The notes below the pieces were generated by a model. It was not told where the DNA came from, searched no databases, and worked only from the letters and a program-made list of their open reading frames with translations. A stretch of DNA of 64,000 bases from NCBI GenBank assembly GCA_947494805.1, contig CANLWK010000001.1:930001-994000 (forward strand), written 5' to 3'. Shown here piece by piece: positions 53,334 through 62,220 of this stretch. Position 1 is the first letter of the stretch. Each line of letters starts with the position of its first letter. The translations under genes were made by a program, and so were the position numbers. The stretch comes from an uncultured Croceitalea sp. Lineage in GTDB: Bacteria; Bacteroidota; Bacteroidia; Flavobacteriales; Flavobacteriaceae.

Positions 53334-54104
53334 TTAAGAGGTAATAAATGTCATGGTTTTTGAAAAGAATTCTTTCGGATTCTCAGCATGTAACCAATGG
53401 CCGGCATTCATGACAGTGTCAATAGTTGTTGAAGGAAAATGTTTTTTGATATTTTCAAAATCGGTGGGTAAAATGTACTCAGACCGGTCACCACGTAAAA
53501 ACAGTGTAGGGCCTTGATAGGTAGCTATACTACTTATGTTTTCGCCAATTTCCTCCATTTTATGCCTTAAGGTATCTAGATTGAAGCGAAAGCCCAACTT
53601 ACCCTTTTCGACCCAGTAAAGATTCTTTAACAAGAATTGCCGGATGCCAAAATCGGTAAGATGTTCCGCCAAAGCCCCATCGGCCTCTTTTCTAGTCGTA
53701 ATTTCGTTAAAATCAAGTGATAATAACCCATTGATAATTTCTTGATGATGTGGCGGATAATACTTTGGGGCGATATCGGCCACAATAAGTTTTGAGACCA
53801 AATCAGCATGTGTACATGCAAATTGCATAGCAGTTTTACCGCCCATGGAATGCCCTAAAAGTATGGGGCTTGTAATGGTCTTATACTGAATATAGGCATT
53901 GAGGTCCTCTGCTAAAAACTCGTAGTCAAAATCCTGCGAATGAAAACTTTTGCCATGGTTGCGTTGGTCAATAAGATGTACCTCAAAACCATTTTCCGCG
54001 TATTGGTTTCCTAAAGTCTTCCAGTTATCCGACATCCCAAGAAAACCATGTAAAATTAATAGCGGCCGGCCGTTGCCCATTATTTTCGAATGTAGTAGTT
54101 CCAT
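53334..54104 (-). CDS. Alpha/beta hydrolase (YbfF-like esterase)
   Basis: 256 residues with the complete fold: LLILHGFLGMSDNWKTLG (oxyanion), LIDQRNHGKS, the nucleophile elbow LLGHSMGGKTAM, a late FLRGDRSEYI Asp strand and the His in AGHWLHAENP. The family acts on short acyl esters, including acyl-CoA. The ATG overlaps the pdxJ stop by one base (TAATG), so the two are translationally coupled. The coupling gives no obvious functional link. Confidence 0.9.
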   Translation of the reverse strand: MELLHSKIMGNGRPLLILHGFLGMSDNWKTLGNQYAENGFEVHLIDQRNHGKSFHSQDFDYEFLAEDLNAYIQYKTITSPILLGHSMGGKTAMQFACTHADLVSKLIVADIAPKYYPPHHQEIINGLLSLDFNEITTRKEADGALAEHLTDFGIRQFLLKNLYWVEKGKLGFRFNLDTLRHKMEEIGENISSIATYQGPTLFLRGDRSEYILPTDFENIKKHFPSTTIDTVMNAGHWLHAENPKEFFSKTMTFITS

Positions 54105-54817
54105 TAGCGCAGGCGATGAAGGTACATATTGATGACGTTTTCAAGTCCCAAATAAAGTGACTCGCAGATTAGGGCATGCCCTATGGATACCTCCAATAGA
54201 TGGGGTATGTTTTGTTTAAAGAATTTTAGATTGTCCAAACTTAGGTCATGCCCGGCGTTAAGCCCTAGGCCAACCTCGTGGGCCACTTTGGCTGCTTTTA
54301 TAAATGGTGCAATGCAATTTTTGCGATCAAACCTATATCCATGTGCATAACTTTCGGTATAAAGCTCTATTCTATCTGCCCCGGTCTGTGCCGCCCCTTC
54401 GACCATCTTAGTGTCAGGATCTACAAAAATAGATGTTCTTATGCCGTTTGACTTGAACATTTCTATAACCTCGCTTAAGAACCCTTTATATTTAATAGTG
54501 TCCCAGCCTGCGTTTGACGTGATAGCATCTTCTGCATCAGGCACCAATGTAACCTGTGTAGGTTTCACCTCAAGTACCAAATTGATAAATTTTTCAATGG
54601 GGTTTCCTTCAATGTTGAATTCCGTAGTGACCAAAGGTTTTAGATCACGTGCATCTTGATACTTGATATGGCGCTCATCAGGTCGTGGGTGCACCGTAAT
54701 ACCCTGTGCACCAAAGCCTTCAATGTCCTTTGTTGCTTGGAGCAAATCGGGCACATTGCCTCCACGCGAGTTTCGCAGTGTAGCCAATTTATTGATATTG
54801 ACACTAAGTTTGGTCAT
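54104..54817 (-). CDS. pdxJ: Pyridoxine 5'-phosphate synthase PdxJ
   Basis: 237 residues from ATG 54817 ([20 protein letters not shown]), with upstream codons excluded because they run into the shared promoter region. The TIM barrel has [48 protein letters not shown] and the [15 protein letters not shown] phosphate-binding part. It condenses 3-amino-2-oxopropyl phosphate with deoxyxylulose 5-phosphate to pyridoxine phosphate. A TATTTTTG box (complement of 54840-54847) lies just upstream as a likely -7 element. It is divergent from the CBS gene. Confidence 0.95.
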   Translation of the reverse strand: MTKLSVNINKLATLRNSRGGNVPDLLQATKDIEGFGAQGITVHPRPDERHIKYQDARDLKPLVTTEFNIEGNPIEKFINLVLEVKPTQVTLVPDAEDAITSNAGWDTIKYKGFLSEVIEMFKSNGIRTSIFVDPDTKMVEGAAQTGADRIELYTESYAHGYRFDRKNCIAPFIKAAKVAHEVGLGLNAGHDLSLDNLKFFKQNIPHLLEVSIGHALICESLYLGLENVINMYLHRLR

Positions 54818-54906
54818 AATTACGTTTACGTTAAAGGAGCAAAAATACAAATTAGGCACACCTTTTGCGATATATAAATTCGTATTTTGCGACCGAAACA
54901 AATCCT

Positions 54907-55563
54907 ATGCAATTAAACAATCAAATATTGAAGAATTTACCTGTCTATGAGGTAAAGACATCATTGAAAGAGGCCATCGCTTTTTTTGAAGAAACCACTT
55001 TTTCACATGTGGCCGTTGTTGAAGGTGGTCAGTTTTTAGGATTGTTGTCAGAGAACGATCATGCTTGTTTTGAGGCAGATAAATCGATTGAGACCTTCCG
55101 ATATGATTTAGAATCATTTTTTGTAAAATTAGAAACATCATGGTTGGATGTACTTGAAAAATTTGCTCGAAACGAAGCAAACCTTTTGCCCATTTTAGAT
55201 GATTCGAACAAAGTCTTGGGATATTACGACCTAAATGATATTGTCTCGGTCTTTATAGGCACCCCCTTTTTTACAGAACCAGGGGGTATTCTTGTCGTTT
55301 CAAAAGGAATCAAAGATTATTCTTTCAGCGAAATTGCTCAAATTGTTGAAAGTAATAACAATAAGCTTTTAGGCGCTTTTATTACTGAAAGTCTGAATGA
55401 CATTGTTCAGGTGACTTTGAAAGTGAATGCCGCGAATCTTAACGAGATTATTCAAACGTTCAGACGTTATAACTACACCATAGATTTTGGTAACGATGAC
55501 GATCAGTTCTTGGAAGACTTGAAACAGCGCTCTGATTATCTAGAAAAATATTTAAACGTTTAG
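54907..55563 (+). CDS. CBS domain pair protein with C-terminal ACT-like domain
   Basis: 218 residues from ATG 54907; a TTG at 54865 would add 14 residues. Two CBS motifs occupy about 1-125 (SHVAVVEGGQFLGLLSENDH and NEANLLPILDDSNKVLGYYDLND). A C-terminal ACT-like ferredoxin fold follows (about 130-200; GGILVVSKGIKDYSFSEIAQ, VQVTLKVNAANLNEIIQTF), the AcuB-like arrangement. CBS pairs bind adenine nucleotides, which fits the next gene: nadK begins 3 bp after its stop, so the two are translated together. A role in regulating NAD kinase or nucleotide sensing is an inference. Confidence 0.88.
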   Translation: MQLNNQILKNLPVYEVKTSLKEAIAFFEETTFSHVAVVEGGQFLGLLSENDHACFEADKSIETFRYDLESFFVKLETSWLDVLEKFARNEANLLPILDDSNKVLGYYDLNDIVSVFIGTPFFTEPGGILVVSKGIKDYSFSEIAQIVESNNNKLLGAFITESLNDIVQVTLKVNAANLNEIIQTFRRYNYTIDFGNDDDQFLEDLKQRSDYLEKYLNV

Positions 55564-55565
55564 CA

Positions 55566-56447
55566 ATGAAAGTTGCAATTTACGGTCAATCGTTTCAAGG
55601 CCATGACATTCGTTGTGTCTTTGAACTGTTGGAAGAACTTGAAAAGGTCAATGCCCACGTGGCAGTTGAAACCGATTTTTTGGAATTGATCTCTCAAGAG
55701 CGGCCAGTATCGAATGTAGCAGTCTTTACCATGACCGAAGGTTTGGACGCATCATTTGATATGTTCGTTAGTTTTGGAGGTGATGGCACCATGTTACGGG
55801 CTGTCACCTATATCAAAGATTTAGGGATACCTATTGTGGGCGTAAATACAGGACGTCTGGGCTTTTTATCCACCTTTAAAAAAGAGGATGTGCGAAAGGT
55901 GGTGACCGAATTCGTGTCAGGAACATATACCATTGAGGAACGCAGCTTGGTCGAGATTTGCACCGATTCTGAAATTAAAGAATTCGGGAAGCTGAACTTT
56001 GCCTTAAATGAGATTACCGTGAGTCGAAAAGACACGACTTCAATGATTACCGTAGAGACGTACTTGAATGATGAGTATTTGACATCATATTGGGCCGATG
56101 GACTTATCATATCAACACCAACAGGCTCAACGGGATACTCCTTGAGTTGTGGAGGACCGGTAATCGCTCCTACTGCAAAGTCCTTTGTGCTGACACCTAT
56201 TGCTCCTCATAATCTAAATGCTAGACCTTTTGTAATCGCAGATGACACCAAAATTCGTTTAAAGGTTTCAGGACGTGAAGAAAACCACCTGGTTTCACTT
56301 GATTCAAGAATAGCGACCATTCCAAATGGAAAAGAAATAATCGTTCAAAAATCAGATTTTAATATTAGAATATTAGAGTACAAATCTGAAAGCTTTCTTA
56401 AAACACTTCGTAACAAATTATTGTGGGGCCAAGATAGGCGCAATTGA
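55566..56447 (+). CDS. nadK: NAD kinase
   Basis: 293 residues. The GGDGT motif (71-75) is in SFGGDGTMLRAV; the NE motif is in ALNEITVSRK; and the glycine-rich GLIISTPTGSTGYSLSCGGP loop and Asp-containing LVSLDSR follow. It makes NADP from NAD with ATP in the cytoplasm. The start at 55566 is 3 bp after the CBS/ACT gene. Downstream a 10-bp inverted repeat lies before the next ATG. Confidence 0.96.
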   Translation: MKVAIYGQSFQGHDIRCVFELLEELEKVNAHVAVETDFLELISQERPVSNVAVFTMTEGLDASFDMFVSFGGDGTMLRAVTYIKDLGIPIVGVNTGRLGFLSTFKKEDVRKVVTEFVSGTYTIEERSLVEICTDSEIKEFGKLNFALNEITVSRKDTTSMITVETYLNDEYLTSYWADGLIISTPTGSTGYSLSCGGPVIAPTAKSFVLTPIAPHNLNARPFVIADDTKIRLKVSGREENHLVSLDSRIATIPNGKEIIVQKSDFNIRILEYKSESFLKTLRNKLLWGQDRRN

Positions 56448-56557
56448 CCATAGCTCTGGACAATAAATATGTCTAATTATTGTTTTATCATCAGAACATT
56501 TTATGGTATTAATAATATGATGAAGACCAAATCACACATCATATTAGTCTCTTTTTT

Positions 56558-57241
56558 ATGAAAAAAATCTTAGTACTTTTTTTATTGGCTTCATGCTTGG
56601 TAAACGCTCAGACTTATGAAATAGGATTGTTCGCTGGCGGGGCGAACAATATTGGTGACGTAGGTAGAACCAACTTCATATTGCCATCTGGGCCGGCTTT
56701 TGGTGGAGTGTTTAAATGGAACAAGAGTAAAAGATATGCTTGGCGCGCCAGTATTCTTAAGGGCAATTTTACTGCTGACGACTCAAAAAGTAGTATGCCA
56801 TCACGCCAACAACGCAATTATAGGGTTGAGAACTCAGTTCTTGAGTATTCTTTGGGTCTTGAGTTTAATTTTGTGGAATATAATTTGCATAAGCTGGGCC
56901 CTGCCTTCACACCTTATCTATATACAGGTGTAACTTATTTTAGATACGATTTTAACTATATTGATGCACAACAAGTTCAGGATATTAACCAAAAAGATGG
57001 TAGTTTCGCGATTCCGATGACCGTCGGAGCCAAATATCGGTTAAGTCAAGTATTGATTTTGGGTGCAGAAATAGGCGCTCGCTATACATTCACCGATAAT
57101 TTGGATGCCAGTAACCCCGAAGGTTCCAATTTTGAACAATTCAGGTTCGGCAACATTTTAAGTGATGACTGGTACGTGTTCTCAGGTATTACCTTGACCT
57201 ATACCTTTGGACGTAAACCTTGTCAAGATTGTTTTGAGTGA
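56558..57241 (+). CDS. DUF6089 outer-membrane beta-barrel protein
   Basis: 227 residues. A signal peptide (KKILVLFLLASCLVNAQ) is followed by a small barrel with strands TYEIGLFAGGANNIGDVG, YAWRASILKGNF, YSLGLEFNFVEYN and TLTYTFGRKPCQDCFE. The Flavobacteria family DUF6089 is almost always found upstream of uppS-bamA, as here (3 bp to the uppS ATG), and a role in outer-membrane biogenesis is inferred. The C-terminus has two Cys residues instead of a classic aromatic beta-signal. Confidence 0.9.
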   Translation: MKKILVLFLLASCLVNAQTYEIGLFAGGANNIGDVGRTNFILPSGPAFGGVFKWNKSKRYAWRASILKGNFTADDSKSSMPSRQQRNYRVENSVLEYSLGLEFNFVEYNLHKLGPAFTPYLYTGVTYFRYDFNYIDAQQVQDINQKDGSFAIPMTVGAKYRLSQVLILGAEIGARYTFTDNLDASNPEGSNFEQFRFGNILSDDWYVFSGITLTYTFGRKPCQDCFE

Positions 57242-57244
57242 TAA

Positions 57245-57985
57245 ATGAACAACTTAGCAGACATTAATGCCGATAAATTGCCACGGCACATCGCCATCAT
57301 TATGGATGGTAACGGCCGCTGGGCAAAGCAACGTGGTAAACTTAGGGTTTTTGGACACGAAAATGGTGTAGAAGCCGTTCGTAGAACCGTAGAGAGCTGT
57401 GCACGGCTAAATATTGGTTACTTGACTTTGTACGCGTTTTCAACCGAAAATTGGAACAGGCCCAAACGTGAAGTGCAAACTTTGATGCGCATCTTGGTCT
57501 CTTCGCTGCGCAAAGAACTTAAAACCTTTGACAGAAACAACATTAAGCTCAATGCTATTGGCAATATCGATTCATTGCCCAAAAAAGCAATAGATGAGTT
57601 GAATGAGGTCATTTTAAAAACTTCAAAAAATACGGGAATGACACTTACGTTGGCACTGAGCTACGGTTCAAGAGAAGAGCTGAAATCAGCGATTCAAGCC
57701 ATAAGTCTCAAAGTTAAAAATAATATAATTTCACCTGATAATATTGACGAAGCCATTATAAATACTCATCTTTACACGCATGACATGCCCGATGTGGACC
57801 TGTTGATTCGAACCAGTGGAGAGCATAGAATCAGCAATTTTTTATTGTGGCAAATAGCGTATGCCGAATTATATTTTATTGACGTATTTTGGCCTGATTT
57901 TACTGAGCAACATTTGGTAGATGCAATTATCAATTACCAGAATAGAGAACGACGATTTGGAAAAACTAGCGAACAACTTAATTAA
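57245..57985 (+). CDS. uppS: Isoprenyl transferase (undecaprenyl diphosphate synthase)
   Basis: 246 residues. The family signature HIAIIMDGNGRWAKQRG (Asp21-Gly-Asn-Gly-Arg25) binds the diphosphate, and LTLYAFSTENWNRP and DLLIRTSGEHRISNFLLWQ complete the site. It extends farnesyl diphosphate with isopentenyl units to the C55 carrier used for peptidoglycan and other glycans. It is followed by bamA, with which its 3' end overlaps. Confidence 0.96.
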   Translation: MNNLADINADKLPRHIAIIMDGNGRWAKQRGKLRVFGHENGVEAVRRTVESCARLNIGYLTLYAFSTENWNRPKREVQTLMRILVSSLRKELKTFDRNNIKLNAIGNIDSLPKKAIDELNEVILKTSKNTGMTLTLALSYGSREELKSAIQAISLKVKNNIISPDNIDEAIINTHLYTHDMPDVDLLIRTSGEHRISNFLLWQIAYAELYFIDVFWPDFTEQHLVDAIINYQNRERRFGKTSEQLN

Positions 57986-60647
57986 GGGGTTAAAAACAAT
58001 TACTTCGTATCACAAATTACTACTTCTACTTTTAATATTCACCCAAATAGGATCGGCACAAGAGACTTCTCTTGAAGCTGGTAAAACGTATATTTTAGGT
58101 GGAATAGAGGTGACTGGGCTTCAAAGCTATAACGAGCAAACGGTGAAGACCTACACCGGTTTGCGAATTGGGCAACAGATTACTGTACCTGGTGAAGAAA
58201 TAAGCGCTGTCATTAAAAAATTATGGGGCCTTGAACTGTTCACCAATATTTCAATGTACCAAACTAAGATAGAAGGTGACAAGATTTTTCTGGAACTGAA
58301 CATTATTGAGCGACCAACCTTGACCAACGTAACTATTTATGGTGTCAAAAAGAGAAAAGTTCAAGGTGTTATTGATGATACCGATTTGAAAAAAGGTAAA
58401 AAAATCACCGAGAGCCTTATAGCCAACACCAAAACCTACCTTGAAAATAAATACAAAAAACAAGGATACCTAAATACTAAGGTCACTATTGCAACAGCAA
58501 AGGATACCTCGGCCACCAATGCCGAAAGTATGGTGATCAATGTCAAAAAAGGTGATAAGGTCAAAATCAACGAAATTGTCTTTACCGGTAACGAACAACT
58601 AAAGAACAAACGTTTAAGAAAAGCACTGGGCAAAGCTAAGATTCGAAAGAAAAAGGTAGGAGCTTTTTGGCAACGTTCCAAGTATATGGAAGAAGAGTTC
58701 AAAGATGGACTTAAAAACATTGTGGATGCCTATGCCGAAAAAGGGTATCGTGATGCCAGAGTGGTCTCTGATACCTTTATTAAGGTAAATGAGAACAATA
58801 TTAGACTTGAGATAGGTGTTGAGGAAGGAGATAAATATTATTTCGGAGATATCAATTTTGTCGGTAACACGGTGTATTCAGACCGTGCTTTGGCCCGTGT
58901 GTTGGGTATTAGAAAAGGAGAAACCTATAATGGCGTTTTACTTAAAAAACGTATTGCAGATGATACAAAGCCAGATGCTGAAGATTTGACAAACTTATAC
59001 CAGAATAACGGATATCTGTTTTCAAGTATTAACCCTGTTGAGGTTTCGGCTGCAAATGATACCATTGATTTTGAGATTCGTATTATTGAGGGTAAAGAAA
59101 CTTTCTTGGATCACGTGACCGTTGTTGGTAACGATAAAACCAATGACCACGTTATTTTTCGGGAACTTCGAACTAGACCAGGGCAAAAATATAGTAAAGA
59201 TAACATCGTACGTAGTGTGCGTGAACTTGGGCAATTGGGTTTCTTTGATGCAGAACAAATTGTTCCTGATATTGAGAACCCCGACCCAAACGCCGGAACT
59301 GTCGATATCAAGTATAGTTTGGTAGAAGCTGGATCAAGCCAAATTGAACTGCAGGGCGGTTATGGCGGCGGCGGATTTATCGGTACCTTGGGACTTTCAT
59401 TTAATAACTTTTCGTTGCAGAATATCTTCAAGGGAGAGGCCTATAAACCTGTTCCAATGGGTGACGGTCAAACGTTCGCTCTGCGGGTACAGGCGAGTAG
59501 AACGTTTCGAGTTTATAGCTTGAACTTTGCAGAGCCTTGGTTAGGGGGTAAAAAGCCGGTGCGATTTAATCTTTCATTTTCGAGAACGCAACAGTTTCGC
59601 TCCACATTTGGCAACAACGGACAGATCGATGTAGATAAAAATAGTGGTTTCTCAATTACCGGAGTTTCTGCAGGATTGGCAAAACGAGTACAATGGCCCG
59701 ATGATTTCTTTACCATTTCACACTCTATAGGGTACCAATTATATGACTTCAATGATTTTAATGCAGGCTTGTTTAACTTTGGTAATGGTAGTTCAAACGC
59801 CCTTACCTATACCTTGGGCATTTCAAGAAGCTCTCAAGGGCCTAGTCGTATATTTCCCCTTTCGGGATCTAATTTTGAAATCACAGCTAAGTTCACGCCT
59901 CCTTATTCGCTATTTTCCAACAAAGATTTTAAAAGCATAAGTAACCGTATCGAGGAAAGCAGTGAACGTCTATTTGAAATTGGCCAAAATCCTGCTTCAA
60001 TAGAAGAACAACAAGAATTCCAGACCCTACAGGCCGAGATAGAAAGCCTGGAAGAAGAACGTTTTAAATGGCTAGAGTACTATAAAATTAAGTTCAAAGG
60101 CGATTGGTATACACGTTTGGTCGATAAGCTAGTATTGCGGACGAATGCTGAGTTTGGCTTTTTGGGCAATTACAACAATGATATTGGCAATGTACCCTTT
60201 GAACGCTTTTTTGTGGGTGGTGATGGCCTTGGTAACTTTACCTTGGACGGTCGTGATATCATTCAACTTAGAGGTTATGAGAATAGTTCGTTAACTCCGT
60301 TTAGCACCAATGCAATCTCTGGTAACCAAGAGCAAGATGGCGGTGTTATCTACAATAAATTCTCTATGGAGCTGCGTTACCCACTTACTTTAAAGCCTTC
60401 AGCTTCGATTTATGCTTTAAGTTTTCTTGAGGCTGGTAATGCATTCAACAATTTTAGCGAGTTTAATCCGTTTCAGTTAAAGAGATCAGCTGGAGTGGGG
60501 CTACGTATTTTTATGCCAGCGTTCGGATTATTGGGTATTGATTTCGGATATGGGTTTGACCCTGACGGAAGACAAGACCTGCAACCTGCCGGAGCTAGAG
60601 AGATAAGCGGTTGGCAAACTCACTTCATTATTGGTCAGCAATTTTAA
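57921..60647 (+). CDS. bamA: Outer-membrane protein assembly factor BamA
   Basis: 908 residues from ATG 57921, which overlaps uppS by 65 bp; a TTG at 57957 would shorten the overlap. A signal peptide (KLLLLLLIFTQIGSAQ) is followed by five POTRA domains (about 50-450; first GGIEVTGLQSY, last FLDHVTVVGND), then the 16-strand barrel ending GWQTHFIIGQQF, with the C-terminal Phe of a beta-signal. An extra helical insert (about 666-725, IEEQQEFQTLQAEIESLEEERFK) interrupts the barrel. It is the central factor that inserts outer-membrane proteins. Confidence 0.95.
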   Translation: MQLSITRIENDDLEKLANNLIKGLKTITSYHKLLLLLLIFTQIGSAQETSLEAGKTYILGGIEVTGLQSYNEQTVKTYTGLRIGQQITVPGEEISAVIKKLWGLELFTNISMYQTKIEGDKIFLELNIIERPTLTNVTIYGVKKRKVQGVIDDTDLKKGKKITESLIANTKTYLENKYKKQGYLNTKVTIATAKDTSATNAESMVINVKKGDKVKINEIVFTGNEQLKNKRLRKALGKAKIRKKKVGAFWQRSKYMEEEFKDGLKNIVDAYAEKGYRDARVVSDTFIKVNENNIRLEIGVEEGDKYYFGDINFVGNTVYSDRALARVLGIRKGETYNGVLLKKRIADDTKPDAEDLTNLYQNNGYLFSSINPVEVSAANDTIDFEIRIIEGKETFLDHVTVVGNDKTNDHVIFRELRTRPGQKYSKDNIVRSVRELGQLGFFDAEQIVPDIENPDPNAGTVDIKYSLVEAGSSQIELQGGYGGGGFIGTLGLSFNNFSLQNIFKGEAYKPVPMGDGQTFALRVQASRTFRVYSLNFAEPWLGGKKPVRFNLSFSRTQQFRSTFGNNGQIDVDKNSGFSITGVSAGLAKRVQWPDDFFTISHSIGYQLYDFNDFNAGLFNFGNGSSNALTYTLGISRSSQGPSRIFPLSGSNFEITAKFTPPYSLFSNKDFKSISNRIEESSERLFEIGQNPASIEEQQEFQTLQAEIESLEEERFKWLEYYKIKFKGDWYTRLVDKLVLRTNAEFGFLGNYNNDIGNVPFERFFVGGDGLGNFTLDGRDIIQLRGYENSSLTPFSTNAISGNQEQDGGVIYNKFSMELRYPLTLKPSASIYALSFLEAGNAFNNFSEFNPFQLKRSAGVGLRIFMPAFGLLGIDFGYGFDPDGRQDLQPAGAREISGWQTHFIIGQQF

Positions 60648-60750
60648 TCAATTTAGAATGTCTTGCAGTAATTCAAATGATTTAAAAACCTCATTTTAAG
60701 TTATTTATGTATTTTGGCACGATATTTTCTATGTAATTAGCGGATTTAAA

Positions 60751-61587
60751 ATGAAGACAAAAGCGCTTTTTTTTAGTACCATGTTCTTAATCTCAATGTA
60801 CAGCATTGCACAACGCGGTGTACGAATAGGGTATGTTGATATGGAGTATATTTTAGAAAACGTTGAAGAGTACCGTGATGCCACTGAACAGTTAAATGTA
60901 AAAGCGGACAAATGGAAGAAAGAGATTGAGTTGAAACTGAGCACTGTTGAGCAAATGAAGAAAGATTTGATGGCAGAAAAAGTGCTTTTGACAGATGAGC
61001 TCATATCAGAACGTGAGGAAGAAATACAAATACTTGAAAAAGAGGTGTTGGATTATCAACAAGATCGTTTTGGCCCACAAGGGGATTTGATTTTGCAGAA
61101 AAAGCTTTTAATTCAGCCAATTCAAGATCAGGTATTCGTTGAGGTACAGAAGATTGGTAAGAATAAAAAGTATGATTTTATTTTTGATAAATCAGCAGAT
61201 GTTGTAATGTTGTACTCCGAAAAAAGACATGATGTAAGCGACCTGATTTTAAGGGAGATAGCGAGAACCCGAAAAGTCAGTAAATCGAAGAAAAATCAAC
61301 AAATGAAAAATAGGCTGAAAGATTTTCAGGCCGAAGAACAAGAAACCGAAAAAGAGGTCAGCGAAGCCCTTAAAGAAAGACAAGATAAGGCAAACGCAAC
61401 ACGGGAAGAAAGGGCCAAAGCTGCCGAAACAAAGCGTGCAGAGCAATTAAAATTGCGTGAAGAACGTAAGAAGGCGTACGAGGAACGAAGAAAAAAACTG
61501 TTGGAAGAAAGAGCTGCTAAACGAAAGGCAAAACAGCAAGAACGGGAGAATACAGATGAAAAGGTAAAAGATTCAACAAATCAATAA
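60751..61587 (+). CDS. OmpH/Skp family periplasmic chaperone with charged C-terminal tail
   Basis: 278 residues. Signal peptide (KTKALFFSTMFLISMYSIAQ), then GVRIGYVDMEYILENVEEYRDA and the SKP coiled-coil region to about residue 170 (SADVVMLY, DVSDLILREI). The last 100 residues are very rich in Lys, Glu and Arg and predicted to form a long coiled coil (KERQDKANATREERAKAAE), well beyond the usual OmpH length of about 170. It escorts outer-membrane proteins to BamA, encoded just upstream. A second, shorter copy follows. Confidence 0.92.
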   Translation: MKTKALFFSTMFLISMYSIAQRGVRIGYVDMEYILENVEEYRDATEQLNVKADKWKKEIELKLSTVEQMKKDLMAEKVLLTDELISEREEEIQILEKEVLDYQQDRFGPQGDLILQKKLLIQPIQDQVFVEVQKIGKNKKYDFIFDKSADVVMLYSEKRHDVSDLILREIARTRKVSKSKKNQQMKNRLKDFQAEEQETEKEVSEALKERQDKANATREERAKAAETKRAEQLKLREERKKAYEERRKKLLEERAAKRKAKQQERENTDEKVKDSTNQ

Positions 61588-61638
61588 TAAAACTGAACAC
61601 TAAAAAATTTAACACTCAAATTAAAGTTACTTAGAATT

Positions 61639-62148
61639 ATGAAAAATGTAAAGAAGATTGTCGTTGCCATAGCGTTATTTGTTGCGACCACGAGTTTTGT
61701 AAATGCACAAAGCAAGGTTGCCCATATCAATGTTACTGAGCTGTTACAACAAATGCCGGAGATGGTTGCAGCACAAGCAGAATTGAAAAAGCTACAAGAG
61801 ACCTATAGGGCAGATTTACAAGGTTCAATGACCGAATTTCAAAATAAAGCCACGTTGTATCAAAACGAATCAGCTGCTAAAACTCGCGAAGAGAACGAAA
61901 AGAGGGCTTTAGAATTGCAAGAGATTCAAAAGAATATTGAAGGTGCAGAGCAAGCTGCCATGCAAGAAATGCAGAAAAAACAAGGTGAACTTTTTGCACC
62001 AATATCTGACAAGGCAAAAGCTGCGATTGAAAAAGTAGCTGCGGCCCAAGGGTTTGATTACGTTATTGATGCCTCACAGGGCGGAGGACTTATCGTAGCA
62101 AAAGGTAAAGATTTATTGGCAGACGTAAAGGTCGAGCTAGGTTTCTAA
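61639..62148 (+). CDS. OmpH/Skp family periplasmic chaperone
   Basis: 169 residues, the standard length. A signal peptide (KKIVVAIALFVATTSFVNAQ) is followed by the Skp core: SKVAHINVTELLQQMPEMVAAQ, a long helical arm (KATLYQNESAAKTREENEK) and FDYVIDASQGGGLIVAKG at the C-terminal strand region. It is expected to form the trimeric cage around unfolded barrel proteins. It lies 51 bp after the longer OmpH copy, and a strong terminator follows 22 bp after its stop. Confidence 0.93.
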   Translation: MKNVKKIVVAIALFVATTSFVNAQSKVAHINVTELLQQMPEMVAAQAELKKLQETYRADLQGSMTEFQNKATLYQNESAAKTREENEKRALELQEIQKNIEGAEQAAMQEMQKKQGELFAPISDKAKAAIEKVAAAQGFDYVIDASQGGGLIVAKGKDLLADVKVELGF

Positions 62149-62170
62149 TCGAAATATACCTAAAAAATAG

Positions 62171-62210
62171 ACCGCCGGTTACTATATACCATAGTGGCCG
62201 GCGGTTTTTT
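62171..62210 (+). terminator. Terminator of the bamA-ompH cluster
   Basis: 15-bp stem starting ACCGCCGG (62171) and ending CCGGCGGT (62205), with two G:T pairs, loop ATACC, followed by a T run to 62210. It lies between the shorter ompH gene and murI. Confidence 0.92.
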
Positions 62211-62220
62211 ATATTTGAAC

